Positions 24,484-34,468 are shown, numbered from the stretch's first letter. The stretch: 64,000 nucleotides of DNA from an uncultured Porphyromonadaceae bacterium (GCA_900548975.1 URMS01000010.1:35617-99616), one strand, 5' to 3'. The notes: generated from the sequence alone by a model not told the origin. Numbers and translations are program-made.

Positions 24484-26700
24484 TTATTGTGCTTCGAGGT
24501 AGAGGACACGGCTGCCCCACTCGTTTTTGTCGGGCTTGTTGACGTTGTAGTTCTGCGGCATTTCGAGACCGTTGTCCATCAGATATTTGCCGGTGAACAC
24601 CTTTCCTTCGTACGACAGCGGCTTGATGTCGATGGAGTTAAGCTCGGTTACCTTGTAAAGGCGGTCGGGGTCGAGACCGGCCATGGTAACGCGCGGGAGC
24701 TGCTGATTGCGGAACGACTCTGTCTTCCACCAGTAGTACACGGCCTTGTCTTTGGAAGGTGTGACATACATGAGCGAGGCGATGCCTTTGCCGTCGTAGG
24801 GCGATGCCAGACGGTAGATGTCGCCGTCGACGAGCACGGGGCGCACAAGGGCCTTGTACTGTCCGATGGCGCGGCGGCACATGTCTTTTTCCTGCTCAGT
24901 CATGTCGGAGGGCTGCATCTCCATGCCCAGACGTCCGCTCATGGCCACGTCGATGCGGTACTTCATGGGAATGCGGCGCTGAGTCTGATGGTTGGGCGAG
25001 GCACTGATATGGCTTGCCATGACTGTGGGCGGGAAGAAATAGCTGTCGCCCCACTGGAGGAACACGCGCTGAAGGGCATCGGTGTTGTCGCTCACCCAGA
25101 ATTCGTCGAACCAGGGCATTACACCGTAGTTGGCGCGGCCGCCGCCACTGGCACATGCCTGGATGGTGACATCGGGATACTTGGCGCGTATACGGTCGAG
25201 AGTCTTGGCGAGGCCTTTGTGATAGTCGATATAGAGATGGCTCTGGCGGTCGGACGACAGATACTGCGAGCCATGGTTGCGCACGGCCATGTTGGCATCC
25301 CATTTTATATAGTCGATGTCGGGATAATTACTCATGAGGGTGTCTACGACTGTAAAGACGAGATCCTGCACCTTGGGATTGGCCATGTCGAGCACCAGCT
25401 GGGTACCACCGCGACCGTAGATGGGTTTGCGGTTCGAGGGCACGATGACATACTCGGGGTGCTGCTCGTAGAGCTCGCTGAGAGAGTTGGTCATTTCGGG
25501 CTCAATCCATATGCCGAATTTGATGCCTTTGGAATGCGCAGTGTCGATGAGGCCCTTAATTCCCGAGGGAAGCTTGCCGGTATCTACGGTCCAGTCGCCG
25601 AGCGAGGTCTTGTCGTTGTCGCGCGGAAACTTAACGCCAAACCATCCGTCGTCCATCACGAAGAGCTCGCCGCCAAGATCGGCGATATCGCCCATCATGT
25701 TGTTCATGCCTTTTTCGTCGATATTGAAATAGACGCCTTCCCAGCTGTTGAGAAGCACCTTGCGGGGCACATCGCCGTGAGCGATCTTGTGCTTGCGGGC
25801 CCAGCGGTGGAAATTGCGGCTGACACCGCTCAGACCTTCGTCGGAATAGCTCAGAGCGAGTTCGGGTGTGGCGAATACCTCGCCTTTGGCAATGTGATAG
25901 GCCGAATTCTCCTCGTTGATGCCGGCGAAGAAATGATGGTAGTCGGTATGGTCGGTGTCGAAGCGGAGCTTGTAGTTGCCGCTGTAGCAGAGCGCCGCGC
26001 CTATGACACGGCCGCTGTTCTCGGCCGGCTTGCCGTCGAGCGACAGCATGACCTCGGAATGCGCCGTGTGGGAGTTGCGCACGCCGTCCTTATTCTTTAT
26101 CACTTTCATGCCGTGTGTCAGCGGCTCGGTCTCGAGGTGGCCTTCGTTGTGATTGGTGCCGTAGAGGTGCGACAGCCATACGTCGCCATAGCGCACGGGC
26201 AGATAGCCCGAGGCGAACTGCGTGAGGGTGACATCGCCTTTCTCGCCATGGCTGATCTCGGTCCAGGTCTCGATTACATCCTCGCCGGGATATGTGCGGT
26301 AATTCACATCGACGTAGAAGGGATAGTAAGTGTCGCGCAGGCGCACTGTGGTGACATCGGCGCCGTCGCGCGAGCTGCGATTGATGCCGTCGACCACCAG
26401 ATCGAGAGTCATGTTGCCGTCGGCGTGCGTGGCTGCCACGGCGGTCTCGCCGGTAGTGGTCATGCCGTAGGCAGGATAGGCATCCTGAGCCTTACCGGCG
26501 GCCGAGCGGAGCTGCTCGTAGGTGTCTTTGTCGCTGATTTTGGCGCCGTAATACACATGACGCAGTTTTTTACCTTTTTTAGCATCGAGTATGAGTGAAG
26601 AAGAAGGTGTCGAGACCTCGACAATCTCGGCGAAAGCCGGTGTGGCGACCGCGACAATAAGAGCCGCAGCCGCCACACAGCCTGAAAAATGTCTATTCAT
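24484..26700 (-). CDS. GH36 alpha-galactosidase
   Basis: A 738-aa exported alpha-galactosidase with signal peptide MNRHFSGCVAAAALIVAVATPAFA. The N-terminal beta-supersandwich domain is followed by the GH36 barrel: VLLNSWEGVYFNIDEKG, FVMDDGWFG, nucleophile motif IKWDAN (Asp468), CASGGGRANYG and the acid/base motif SDNTDALQR (537-545). The C-terminal beta domain is complete. It would release alpha-1,6-linked galactose, likely in the periplasm. Its start touches the stop of the HAD phosphatase gene by one base, which puts it as the last gene of the glpABCT operon. That is an uncommon partner for glycerol-3-phosphate genes. Confidence 0.94.
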   Translation of the reverse strand: MNRHFSGCVAAAALIVAVATPAFAEIVEVSTPSSSLILDAKKGKKLRHVYYGAKISDKDTYEQLRSAAGKAQDAYPAYGMTTTGETAVAATHADGNMTLDLVVDGINRSSRDGADVTTVRLRDTYYPFYVDVNYRTYPGEDVIETWTEISHGEKGDVTLTQFASGYLPVRYGDVWLSHLYGTNHNEGHLETEPLTHGMKVIKNKDGVRNSHTAHSEVMLSLDGKPAENSGRVIGAALCYSGNYKLRFDTDHTDYHHFFAGINEENSAYHIAKGEVFATPELALSYSDEGLSGVSRNFHRWARKHKIAHGDVPRKVLLNSWEGVYFNIDEKGMNNMMGDIADLGGELFVMDDGWFGVKFPRDNDKTSLGDWTVDTGKLPSGIKGLIDTAHSKGIKFGIWIEPEMTNSLSELYEQHPEYVIVPSNRKPIYGRGGTQLVLDMANPKVQDLVFTVVDTLMSNYPDIDYIKWDANMAVRNHGSQYLSSDRQSHLYIDYHKGLAKTLDRIRAKYPDVTIQACASGGGRANYGVMPWFDEFWVSDNTDALQRVFLQWGDSYFFPPTVMASHISASPNHQTQRRIPMKYRIDVAMSGRLGMEMQPSDMTEQEKDMCRRAIGQYKALVRPVLVDGDIYRLASPYDGKGIASLMYVTPSKDKAVYYWWKTESFRNQQLPRVTMAGLDPDRLYKVTELNSIDIKPLSYEGKVFTGKYLMDNGLEMPQNYNVNKPDKNEWGSRVLYLEAQ

Positions 26701-27560
26701 CAGGATTTTGATTCAATGAGTAATTTTCCGAACACAGATATATCCCTGGCAGTAAGCAGGGGCGGGTTTTCGGCTGCGAGAGCCGTTTCGAGGGTTGTTT
26801 CACCCGAAAGAACAAGCACGCCGAATGCACCGGCATTCTGAGCCATGGCCACATCGGTGTAGATGCGGTCGCCGCACATGGCGATTTCGTCGGCGCGGAG
26901 GCCGTAGTGGTACATTATGCCCGAAAGCATGTCGGGGTTGGGCTTGCCTATGACCAGGTCGGGGCAACGGCCGGTGGCGTACTCTATGCACTTGCACAGC
27001 GAGCCGCAGTCGACCAGCACCGTGGGCTGGTCGGTGGGGCACACGCGGTCGGGGTTAGTGGCTATATAGGGCACGCCCTGTGAAGCCAGCCATGCCGCAT
27101 GGCACAGACGCTCATAAGTGAGCGTGGTATCGAAGGCCACCAGCAGGAGATCGGGCTTGTCGGAAGGGTCGATAGCCGTCATGCGGTAGCCGGCTTCCTC
27201 GAATTCCTTTATCATCGAGGGTGTGCCCGTGGCGAAGATGCTCTTCACCTGGGGCATTTTGGCCTTGAGATACTCTATGGTAGCCACCGCTGTGGTGTAC
27301 ATGCGGTCGGGAGTGGCCTCGATGCCGAGTTTCTCGAGCTTTTTGAGATAGTCGGCACGGCTGCGCGTGGGGTTGTTGGTAAGAAAGGAATAGCCGATAC
27401 CGTTATCGGTCAGTTCCTTGAGAAAATCTTTGGTGAAAGGGAACAGACGCGAACCCATATATATGGTTCCGTCCATATCGAGAGCCACATGCTTTATTTT
27501 GCGGCATGCCGCCATGAGCTCGTCGTGGCTGAGGGGCGAAATATAATCTTTTTCCATCAA
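26700..27560 (-). CDS. HAD-IIA phosphatase (NagD-like)
   Basis: A 286-aa HAD-superfamily hydrolase of the NagD/4-nitrophenylphosphatase group. Motif I ALDMDGTIYMG, motif II FLTNNPTRSRADY, the C2 cap, then VIGKPNPDML and MCGDRIYTDVAMAQNAG complete the active site. Members dephosphorylate small sugar or glycerol phosphates. Between glpT and an alpha-galactosidase, a glycerol-phosphate-type substrate is attractive but unproven. No base lies between the glpT stop and this start, and its own stop overlaps the next start by one base. Confidence 0.9.
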   Translation of the reverse strand: MMEKDYISPLSHDELMAACRKIKHVALDMDGTIYMGSRLFPFTKDFLKELTDNGIGYSFLTNNPTRSRADYLKKLEKLGIEATPDRMYTTAVATIEYLKAKMPQVKSIFATGTPSMIKEFEEAGYRMTAIDPSDKPDLLLVAFDTTLTYERLCHAAWLASQGVPYIATNPDRVCPTDQPTVLVDCGSLCKCIEYATGRCPDLVIGKPNPDMLSGIMYHYGLRADEIAMCGDRIYTDVAMAQNAGAFGVLVLSGETTLETALAAENPPLLTARDISVFGKLLIESKS

Positions 27561-29105
27561 TCAGAGGTCTATATCTTCGTCGGATTTTTCTACTGCTTGT
27601 TCAAATTCGCCATGTTCGGCGGCTTCGCGTGCATAGAAGGCATTGGAGCGCTGATAGCCGTCGCGCGGAGCGGCCCACATGGTCACAAAAGTTATGGCAC
27701 CGAGAATGCCCACGCCGATGATGAGATAGAACACCATATTCCATCCCCAGTGGTCGGCCACGATACCGATACCGATAGCCGAAAGGAAGGATCCGACATA
27801 GCCGAAAATGCCGGCAAGGCCGTTGGCAGTAGCCGAGGCTTCTTTAGTGGCATGGTTGGCCGAGGCGATGCCGATGAGTGCCTGCGGACCATAGATGAAG
27901 AAGCCGGCCATGGCGAGCACCACGATAGAGAGAACCATAGGCAGACCGGGGCACAGGATGAATATGCTCATGAAGATAACTGCACTGGCCATGCACACCA
28001 GGCACATGCGGTGTGCCTTGCCCTTGAAAATATGGTCGGTGCACCAGCCGGCGGCAATAGTGCCGACGATAGCGAAAATCTCGAACACACCTACCGACCA
28101 TGCGGCATCCTCGATGCTCATGCCACGGGCCTCGGTGAGGAATTTAGGGCCCCAGTCGAGGATACCCATGCGCATCACATATACGAATACGTTGGCTATA
28201 CAGAGTGTCCAGATCCAGCGGTTGGTCCACACCATTACCTTGAGGAACTTGGAGTGCGACGGATTGGCGCCGTCGGTCTTCTTGCCGGTTTTGGTGGCGG
28301 GAAGTTCGGGCAGACCTACGGAGCGGGGATCGTCGCGCAGACCGAAATAGAGCCATGCGGCACCTGCCACGGCAAAGCATGCGGGCAGCCAGAAACACCA
28401 CTTCCACGCATCCCAGTGACGCGCGTAGCTCAGGATGGTCTCCATGTGCTCGGGCACGCTCTTGTCGAGACCGAGGTTCGCAGCGATAGTATTAATGATT
28501 TCGGGATTAGCACTGAGGTCGGTACCCATGGAACCCATGATGTAGCCGCAGACCACCACAGCCGATGCGGCGCCGATGGAGTGCGAGGTGTTCCATATCG
28601 ACATCTTTGTGGCCAGTTCGGACGGATGTATCCAGCACGGCAGCAGACGCGCGCAGGGAGGATAGCCCACACCCTGGAACAGCTGATTTATGACAATAGT
28701 GCCGCCCATCAGGAGCACCAGCATATTGATGAAGTCGGGGCCCTGGTCGACACCCGTTATCCACGAGCTGATATTGACACCGAAACCGAATGCAAAGTTA
28801 CTGAGCGCACACAACAGCAGACCGATGGCCATGACAGCACGCGCGCTGTAGCGGTCGACAACAAAACCGTTGATAAACCGCGACATGCCGTAGATAAGCG
28901 AACCGATGCCTATGACGATACCGAAACTGGTGTTCGAGATACCGTACTGGGCGGTAAGGCCCGGCATCGCTATCGAAAAGTTCTTGCGGACAAAGTAGTA
29001 GATGGCATAGCCTATCATCGACACGATGATAGTGCGCAACTGCCATTGCTTGAATTTCCTGACGACATCCGGCGACCAGTTGCCGTAGATATTCTCTTGA
29101 GCCAT
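27561..29105 (-). CDS. glpT: Glycerol-3-phosphate:phosphate antiporter-like MFS transporter
   Basis: A 514-aa organophosphate:phosphate antiporter (OPA branch of the major facilitator superfamily) with 12 predicted transmembrane helices. The start has RKFKQWQLRTIIVSMIGYAI, including the Tyr/Arg-rich first helix (YAIYYFVRKNFSIAMPGL) typical of GlpT/UhpT. A Lys-rich central loop (ATKTGKKTDGANPSHSKF) and an acidic tail (EQAVEKSDEDIDL) follow. Likely imports glycerol-3-phosphate in exchange for phosphate, given the adjoining glpABC; hexose-phosphate use cannot be excluded. Confidence 0.9.
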   Translation of the reverse strand: MAQENIYGNWSPDVVRKFKQWQLRTIIVSMIGYAIYYFVRKNFSIAMPGLTAQYGISNTSFGIVIGIGSLIYGMSRFINGFVVDRYSARAVMAIGLLLCALSNFAFGFGVNISSWITGVDQGPDFINMLVLLMGGTIVINQLFQGVGYPPCARLLPCWIHPSELATKMSIWNTSHSIGAASAVVVCGYIMGSMGTDLSANPEIINTIAANLGLDKSVPEHMETILSYARHWDAWKWCFWLPACFAVAGAAWLYFGLRDDPRSVGLPELPATKTGKKTDGANPSHSKFLKVMVWTNRWIWTLCIANVFVYVMRMGILDWGPKFLTEARGMSIEDAAWSVGVFEIFAIVGTIAAGWCTDHIFKGKAHRMCLVCMASAVIFMSIFILCPGLPMVLSIVVLAMAGFFIYGPQALIGIASANHATKEASATANGLAGIFGYVGSFLSAIGIGIVADHWGWNMVFYLIIGVGILGAITFVTMWAAPRDGYQRSNAFYAREAAEHGEFEQAVEKSDEDIDL

Positions 29106-29178
29106 TGAAAGAAATGTTTATGATGGTTAGATTATAGGAATTATCGACATGACGAAGCCGCCAACCGAGTCTTCATAT

Positions 29179-30426
29179 TCACTTCACGTTGTTAAGCTTT
29201 TTGGTGGCTTCGACGTCGATGGCCATTGCCAGAAGGCTTACGGGATTGAGCACGGGCACGCCTGTGCTCATCTCTATCTGCCACTTGCATGTCTCGCAGT
29301 CGGTAACCACATAGTCGACGCGGGCGCGCTCTATCTGGTCGAACAGCTCCTTGCCGATGGCCTGCGAATAGGGGTAATTCTCCTTTTTGAAGCCATAAGT
29401 GCCTGCGATGCCGCAGCAGAGCGAATCAATAGGCTCGAACTCCACACCCGGTATCATGCGGACGAGCGACGAGGAGTATATGCCCCACCCCAGCTTCTGC
29501 ATGTGGCAGGGTGTATGATAGGTGACGCGACAGTGGAAATCGGGCTTGAAGGCGATTTTCACGTTGCCGGAGTCGAGAAGCCTGTAGATGAATACGGAAA
29601 CGAGCGATATGTCGTCGCGGACATCGGCATTGTCCACATCGAGAAGATGTGGGTATTCGTCGCGCATGGTGAATATGCACGTCGAGCTTGCGCCCACCAC
29701 CTCCATGCCGGCTTTAACGGCCTTGCGGATGGATGCGATGTTGAGTTCGGCGTCCTTGCGGGCCGAATCGATGAGTCGGTTGGAGATCTTGGCCACACCG
29801 CAGCAACGCTCTTTCTCGAGCAGTTCGACGCCGTAGCCGATGGCGTTGAGGACCTTTACGACGTCCTTGCCAAGCTGCGGGAAATTGTAGTTCACGTAGC
29901 AGCCGTGGAAATATGCTACCTTATTGGCGAAAACGCTCTGGTCGGGAGCCTTGGTGCGCATCCACTTTTCGAAGGTGGTGCCGCTGTATTTGGGGAAGGT
30001 GCGGTGTTTGTCGATGCCGAGCACCCCGTCCATCACCAGTTTAACCGGTGCCAGCCCGAGCATGGTATTGACCACCGGCGCCATGCGTGTGGCGCAGGAG
30101 CCCATGAAATCGGTGCTTGCCAGCAGGCGGTCGCGCAGTTTGGGCGACGATTTGTCGTAGCGTATGCGCGCCATCTGTATGATATCGCCGATGCGCACAT
30201 TGTTGGGGCACGACACCTCGCACCGCTTGCAGTTGAGGCAGTATTTGAGAGCGTTGTTATAGAACTCGGCGTTTTTGAGGCGGTAGCGTTCGCCGTCGGG
30301 ACCGGCCTGTTTCGGACCCGGATATGCTGTGTTGACAGCGGCCACGGGGCAGTACACGGTGCAGATAGTGCATTTGATGCACTGCTCGAAATCGTTGGCA
30401 CTTATATTTTTAACTTGATATTCCAT
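29179..30426 (-). CDS. glpC: Anaerobic glycerol-3-phosphate dehydrogenase subunit C
   Basis: A 415-aa iron-sulfur subunit passing electrons from GlpAB to menaquinone. Two 4Fe-4S motifs lie near the N-terminus: CIKCTICTVYCP and CLNCKRCEVSCP. Two CCG-type cysteine-rich domains follow (GCYVNYNFPQLG...ERCCGVAK and YHTPCHMQKLG...DSLCCGIAGTYG). The frame is open for 41 codons upstream into the end of glpB, but the ATG at 30424-30426 (MEYQVKNIS) gives the family N-terminus and a 16-bp gap from glpB. Membrane-associated. Confidence 0.95.
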   Translation of the reverse strand: MEYQVKNISANDFEQCIKCTICTVYCPVAAVNTAYPGPKQAGPDGERYRLKNAEFYNNALKYCLNCKRCEVSCPNNVRIGDIIQMARIRYDKSSPKLRDRLLASTDFMGSCATRMAPVVNTMLGLAPVKLVMDGVLGIDKHRTFPKYSGTTFEKWMRTKAPDQSVFANKVAYFHGCYVNYNFPQLGKDVVKVLNAIGYGVELLEKERCCGVAKISNRLIDSARKDAELNIASIRKAVKAGMEVVGASSTCIFTMRDEYPHLLDVDNADVRDDISLVSVFIYRLLDSGNVKIAFKPDFHCRVTYHTPCHMQKLGWGIYSSSLVRMIPGVEFEPIDSLCCGIAGTYGFKKENYPYSQAIGKELFDQIERARVDYVVTDCETCKWQIEMSTGVPVLNPVSLLAMAIDVEATKKLNNVK

Positions 30427-30442
30427 TGCAGTGGTCCTTGAT

Positions 30443-31684
30443 TTATTTAACAAGCCGCGATGCCACTTCCATGGCCGTGACAACGGCCACACCGGCGCCC
30501 GAGCCTTCCTTGAGTGAATTGCATCCGCCAAGGATAGAGCCCACGGCATAGAGATTGCCGACGGTGCGGCCGTCCTTGCTCACGCGGAAGCCTGCATCGG
30601 TCTTCACGCCGAACTTAACGAAAGGCTGAGCCTCGAAAAGATTGTCGCGGAACCAGTCGGCGCGTTCGCCCTCGGTGACGACATCGACACCGAACACCGG
30701 CTCATATATTCGGTCGGGCTCGGCTACGAGACCGCGGCTGAAGAAGCTGCCTGTGGCAAGAATAAAGTTATCGGCTCGGAGACTGCCATGGCCGAGGTTT
30801 GCTGTATCGATGGCCACAAGCCGGTCGCCGTCCATATATCCTGCGGTAACATTGTCACCCAAAAGATAGGTGCCTCCGATTTTCTCATAATAGCGTCGGA
30901 GGGCCAGCTGCATGCGTACACCCTGCACCGAAATAGGATGTGTGGAAAGACTCATCACGTTCTTGCCGGTGATACGGCGCAGATCGTCGACGGCGCTCTG
31001 ACCGTCGAGCCCGACAACGGCCGGTATTATTACCGATTCGGCCTTGGGTGCGGCGGTGACGATAGCCTTGGCGAGGCGTTCGAGAGCATCGCCGTGCATG
31101 ATGCGTGCAATGCCTGGAGCACGCATCTCGGTGGTATTCTTGCGCAGATGCTCAAGCTCTGGAGTGGTGAGTTCGGCCACCTCGCATTCGAGACCGCAGC
31201 GCGCCAGATTGTCGGCTACAAAGCCCTGATAGAAATCGAGAAAACCTTTTATTCCCACAATGGCCGTCTTACCCCAGGTGGAGCCGTCGGGTGCCGGTGC
31301 GACGGCACAGTCGGCGGTCGAAAGCCATGTCGGCTTGAAAAGGCCCACGGGGGTGAGATAGTAGTGATTGGACTCTTCGCCGCCTACAACGGCGATACCG
31401 GCGCGCTCGAAGAGCGCTTTTGCCTCGCGGGCATGCCCGGCGACCTTGTCGGCACCGACCTTGGTGTAGGGGTGCGACCCGGGCAGCGACGCAAGATGTT
31501 CGAGCGGCTTGTCCACCGGATTGCCATCAGCGTCTCGGGAAAGGAGTCCCATCGAGCCGGAACTGAAATGAAGGGCACCCTGGCCCGTAGTGATTATGGC
31601 AGTGCGCTGTCCACGTTCCTGGAGTATGATACCCGCAACGAGTCCGGCCAGGCCGCCACCTATTATAATAGTATCGTAGTTCAT
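30443..31684 (-). CDS. glpB: Anaerobic glycerol-3-phosphate dehydrogenase subunit B
   Basis: A 413-aa flavoprotein subunit: N-terminal FAD/NAD-binding motif YDTIIIGGGLAGLVAGIILQ, central substrate region and C-terminal GGCNSLKEGSGAGVAVVTAM with the second nucleotide-binding glycine motif. GlpB is thought to link the GlpA catalytic subunit to GlpC. It overlaps glpA by 4 nt, so the two are translationally coupled. Confidence 0.94.
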   Translation of the reverse strand: MNYDTIIIGGGLAGLVAGIILQERGQRTAIITTGQGALHFSSGSMGLLSRDADGNPVDKPLEHLASLPGSHPYTKVGADKVAGHAREAKALFERAGIAVVGGEESNHYYLTPVGLFKPTWLSTADCAVAPAPDGSTWGKTAIVGIKGFLDFYQGFVADNLARCGLECEVAELTTPELEHLRKNTTEMRAPGIARIMHGDALERLAKAIVTAAPKAESVIIPAVVGLDGQSAVDDLRRITGKNVMSLSTHPISVQGVRMQLALRRYYEKIGGTYLLGDNVTAGYMDGDRLVAIDTANLGHGSLRADNFILATGSFFSRGLVAEPDRIYEPVFGVDVVTEGERADWFRDNLFEAQPFVKFGVKTDAGFRVSKDGRTVGNLYAVGSILGGCNSLKEGSGAGVAVVTAMEVASRLVK

Positions 31685-33333
31685 TGCTTCTTGGCTTCTT
31701 CGTTGTTTTGATATTTATCCAGGCCGCACATTCCTTCGTAGAGCCACGATGTGAACTGAGCCTCGACCAGTGTCTGTCCCCATGCCACCGGCTTCATGCC
31801 TTTCCAGCGTTCGTTGACGAAAGAGGCAAGGTCGTAGAGTTCTTTCTGACGGCAATTGAGACGATCGCCGAGGATAGCAGCGGCGCGGCATGCGCAGAGA
31901 CCGCCCTGGCAGGTGCCCATGCCCATACGGGTGCGCCGGCGCAGATTGATAAGATTGTTGACATGGAGCTGGTCGATGGCAAAATTGACTTCGCCCACCG
32001 ACACGGCCTCGCACTCGCACACAAGGGCGTCGTCGACATCGCCGGTCGGAATCTCGCTCGACAGTGTGCCGTGGCGGCCTTCGGCGGCTTTCTGGTCGGT
32101 GCTCATGTCGATGATATGGTGCTTGCGGCTGTGAGCGTTCTTCGGTTCTTTGTTTTCGGAACCTGGCAGCGGGATTTCGGCAGTGCGGCACGGACGGCCT
32201 TCGATGCCGAGCTTCTTGCATACCATGTCGGCGGCCCATTCGGCCATAAGACGGTAGGTCATGAGTTTGCCGCCCGAGATGGTGACGAAACCTTCGATGC
32301 CGTCGCGCACAGCGTGATCGAGACACACTATGCCGCGGCTGATGCTGCGGCCAGAGGGGTCGTCATCGGAGGCGATGAGCGGACGCACACCGGCGTAGGC
32401 ACGCAGGATGCGGGTGTAGGCAAGAGCGGGAGCGATCTTGGTACCCTCGCGGAGGAGGATGTCGACCTCGTCGGGGGTAACGGTCATATTGTCGATCTGA
32501 TCGTAGGGTATGCGGCTCGAAGTGGTGCCTATGAGCGAAATGGTATCGCCGGGCACGAGAATATCGGCGTCGGCCGGTTTGCGGCAACGGTTGATAACCA
32601 CATTGTTGACACGGTGACCGAAAATAAGGAGGGCGCCTTTTGCGGGGAACATATTGATTCTGGCACCTGCCATCTCCACGATATTCTGGCCCCATATGCC
32701 TGCCGCATTCACCACGATATCGCACTCCACGCGGGTCTTCTCGCCGGTGTGATGGTCGCGGAGCACCACGCCGCAGATGCGGTTGCCCGAACGGATGAAG
32801 TCAACAACCTCGTGATAGGTGAGGATATCGGCACCGTTCTGACGTGCGGCGAGGGCGTTGGCTGTGGTGAGGCGGAAGGGATCGACCGCACCGTCGGGCA
32901 CCTTGACAGCGCCGATGATGTCGGGATTGACCGCCGGTTCCATCCTTATGGCATCGGCAGGGTCGATAACCTCGGCATTGATGCCTGCCTTGAGGCACGA
33001 CTCAACGAAAGTTTTCTGATACTCGAGAGAATCCTCGGGAAGAGTAACAAAAAGGCCTCCCGTCTCCTCCACACAGTGTGCGGCGATGCGACGGAGGGTC
33101 ATATTCTCTTTTATACACTCGGTGGCGGACTCGCCGTCGGTCACGGCATAGCGGGCACCGCTGTGCAGCAGACCGTGATTTCGGCCGGTGGCTCCCGCCG
33201 TGAAATCGAAACGCTCCACCAGAAGCACCTTAAGACCGCGCATGGCGCAGTCGCGTGCTGTTCCCGCTCCGGTGGCACCGGCACCGATGATAACTACATC
33301 GTAGTGCCTGGGCGGCTGTATGTTGTTTGTCAT
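31681..33333 (-). CDS. glpA: Anaerobic glycerol-3-phosphate dehydrogenase subunit A
   Basis: A 550-aa catalytic FAD subunit that oxidises sn-glycerol-3-phosphate to dihydroxyacetone phosphate. The dinucleotide motif DVVIIGAGATGAGTARDCAM comes first, followed by TAGATGRNHGLLHSGARYAV and VSISGGKLMTYRLMAEWA-like substrate motifs. The C-terminal BFD-like 2Fe-2S domain has CECEAVSVGE and CQGGLCACRAAAIL. First gene of a six-gene run (glpA, glpB, glpC, glpT, HAD, GH36) with a good promoter 95-126 bp upstream and three phased TTTCG repeats in the leader. Confidence 0.96.
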   Translation of the reverse strand: MTNNIQPPRHYDVVIIGAGATGAGTARDCAMRGLKVLLVERFDFTAGATGRNHGLLHSGARYAVTDGESATECIKENMTLRRIAAHCVEETGGLFVTLPEDSLEYQKTFVESCLKAGINAEVIDPADAIRMEPAVNPDIIGAVKVPDGAVDPFRLTTANALAARQNGADILTYHEVVDFIRSGNRICGVVLRDHHTGEKTRVECDIVVNAAGIWGQNIVEMAGARINMFPAKGALLIFGHRVNNVVINRCRKPADADILVPGDTISLIGTTSSRIPYDQIDNMTVTPDEVDILLREGTKIAPALAYTRILRAYAGVRPLIASDDDPSGRSISRGIVCLDHAVRDGIEGFVTISGGKLMTYRLMAEWAADMVCKKLGIEGRPCRTAEIPLPGSENKEPKNAHSRKHHIIDMSTDQKAAEGRHGTLSSEIPTGDVDDALVCECEAVSVGEVNFAIDQLHVNNLINLRRRTRMGMGTCQGGLCACRAAAILGDRLNCRQKELYDLASFVNERWKGMKPVAWGQTLVEAQFTSWLYEGMCGLDKYQNNEEAKKQ

Positions 33334-33375
33334 AACGAAGTGGTCTATAATGTGTTCAATGCAAGAAATTCCGTG

Positions 33376-33424
33376 TTTCGACCCGCGAACGCATAAGTTT
33401 CGCTTTTATAGCTCCGCTATTTCG
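33376..33424. promoter_or_regulatory. Candidate GlpR operator array: three TTTCG repeats at 22-bp steps
   Basis: TTTCG begins at 33376, 33398 and 33420, exactly 22 bp (two helical turns) apart, all on the same strand. The third overlaps the predicted transcription start of glpA and the others lie just downstream, which suits repression. The same 22-bp pair occurs at 34475 and 34497 in front of glpR. Assignment to GlpR is inference. Confidence 0.6.
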
Positions 33425-33427
33425 GAA

Positions 33428-33459
33428 CAAAAGTACATCATTTATTTTTCAAAAGCAAA
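33428..33459 (-). promoter_or_regulatory. Promoter of the glpABCT operon
   Basis: Minus strand TTTG (33456-33459), 20 nt, TACTTTTG (33428-33435). Perfect match to the Bacteroidota consensus. Leader of about 85 nt. Confidence 0.85.
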
Positions 33460-33539
33460 TAAATATCGGACTTTATATGCGCGAAAGTAATGATGAAGGG
33501 TATCGAAAGCGCCGCACGCGTCCTGCAAAACATTAGGTG

Positions 33540-34406
33540 TCAGTCCTTTTTCAAGTATGGTTCGAAGAAATTCCAGATAATTTCGGATGTTTCGATATCT
33601 TTTTTCGCCCACGAATGCTTCCCGCCCTCTATACGGTAGAGAACCACATCGGCTCCCGAGGGAGAATTGCCATATACAGTACGCACCACAGTCTTGCCCG
33701 ACTCGGGGAGCGACGGCACGGTATCGGTGACTTCGGTCGTGCACCGGTTGTTGGCAGCTATAGCAGCAACAGCCAGGGGCACAGGGATGTAAGCGCCCCA
33801 CCCTCCTTTGTTCTCATGGTCTCCGCCCCACATGGAGGTCTTGTCGGCAGTGCCGTGTATTTCCATAAAAGGCACCGGCGCCGTCAGCTTCTCGGGCAGA
33901 TAGGTGCATTCGAATGTCAGACCGGCCACAGAAGCATAGGCACGGCAGAGCGTCGGATCGGTATAAGCGAACTGATAGCATAGATCGCCACCGTTCGACA
34001 TGCCTGCGCAGAACACATTTTCGCGGCTGAGCCCGTAGCGGGCGCATACTTCATCGAGAAGATTGCGGAAATAGTCGGCTTCGTCGATAACTATCGACTC
34101 CTGAGGCGGATATCCCACCTTCCAGCCTTCCTTGCCACGTGAATCGGGCAAGCCATCGGGGTAACACACGGCGAAACCATGCCGGTCGGCAGCCGCATTG
34201 AGGTCGGCAAGCCATCGTGTTTTGGAGCCGTAGCCATGCACATAGACCACCAACGGAGCATCAGCACTCAGATTGTCAGGCTTATACATGGCGTATGTAC
34301 GGTTTGTGCCCTTGTAATTAAAACTTTGTTTTTCCGGTTCGATTTTCTGTGCCGAAAGAGACAAAAAGCCAGTCAGCACGCACATTATTAATAATAGCTG
34401 TTTCAT
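33540..34406 (-). CDS. Secreted alpha/beta-hydrolase, PHB-depolymerase/feruloyl-esterase type
   Basis: A 288-aa exported esterase with signal peptide MKQLLLIMCVLTGFLSLSA. Features are VVYVHGYGSKTRWLADL (oxyanion hole region), nucleophile motif FCAGMSNGGDLCYQ (Ser), MEIHGTADKTS (Asp) and EGGKHSWAKKD (His), a complete triad of the LpqC/esterase-PHB family. The substrate could be an acyl or feruloyl ester on a polysaccharide or lipid; not resolvable here. It lies between glpA and glpR and is divergent from glpR with a shared regulatory region. Confidence 0.88.
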   Translation of the reverse strand: MKQLLLIMCVLTGFLSLSAQKIEPEKQSFNYKGTNRTYAMYKPDNLSADAPLVVYVHGYGSKTRWLADLNAAADRHGFAVCYPDGLPDSRGKEGWKVGYPPQESIVIDEADYFRNLLDEVCARYGLSRENVFCAGMSNGGDLCYQFAYTDPTLCRAYASVAGLTFECTYLPEKLTAPVPFMEIHGTADKTSMWGGDHENKGGWGAYIPVPLAVAAIAANNRCTTEVTDTVPSLPESGKTVVRTVYGNSPSGADVVLYRIEGGKHSWAKKDIETSEIIWNFFEPYLKKD

Positions 34407-34437
34407 AGCGTAAGGTTTAGAAGCTGCTTCACAGCCC

Positions 34438-34468
34438 CAAAGTTATCCGAAAATGGCGAGACTGCAAA
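34438..34468 (-). promoter_or_regulatory. Promoter of the esterase gene
   Basis: Minus strand TTTG (34465-34468), 19 nt, TAACTTTG (34438-34445). The TTTCG repeat at 34475 lies just upstream of its -33 box. Confidence 0.8.

Noticed and set aside
24487..29108. Long open frames (over 650 codons) antisense to the GH36 and glpT genes
   Set aside because: Same cause; the minus-strand genes have complete catalytic motifs and an operon layout.
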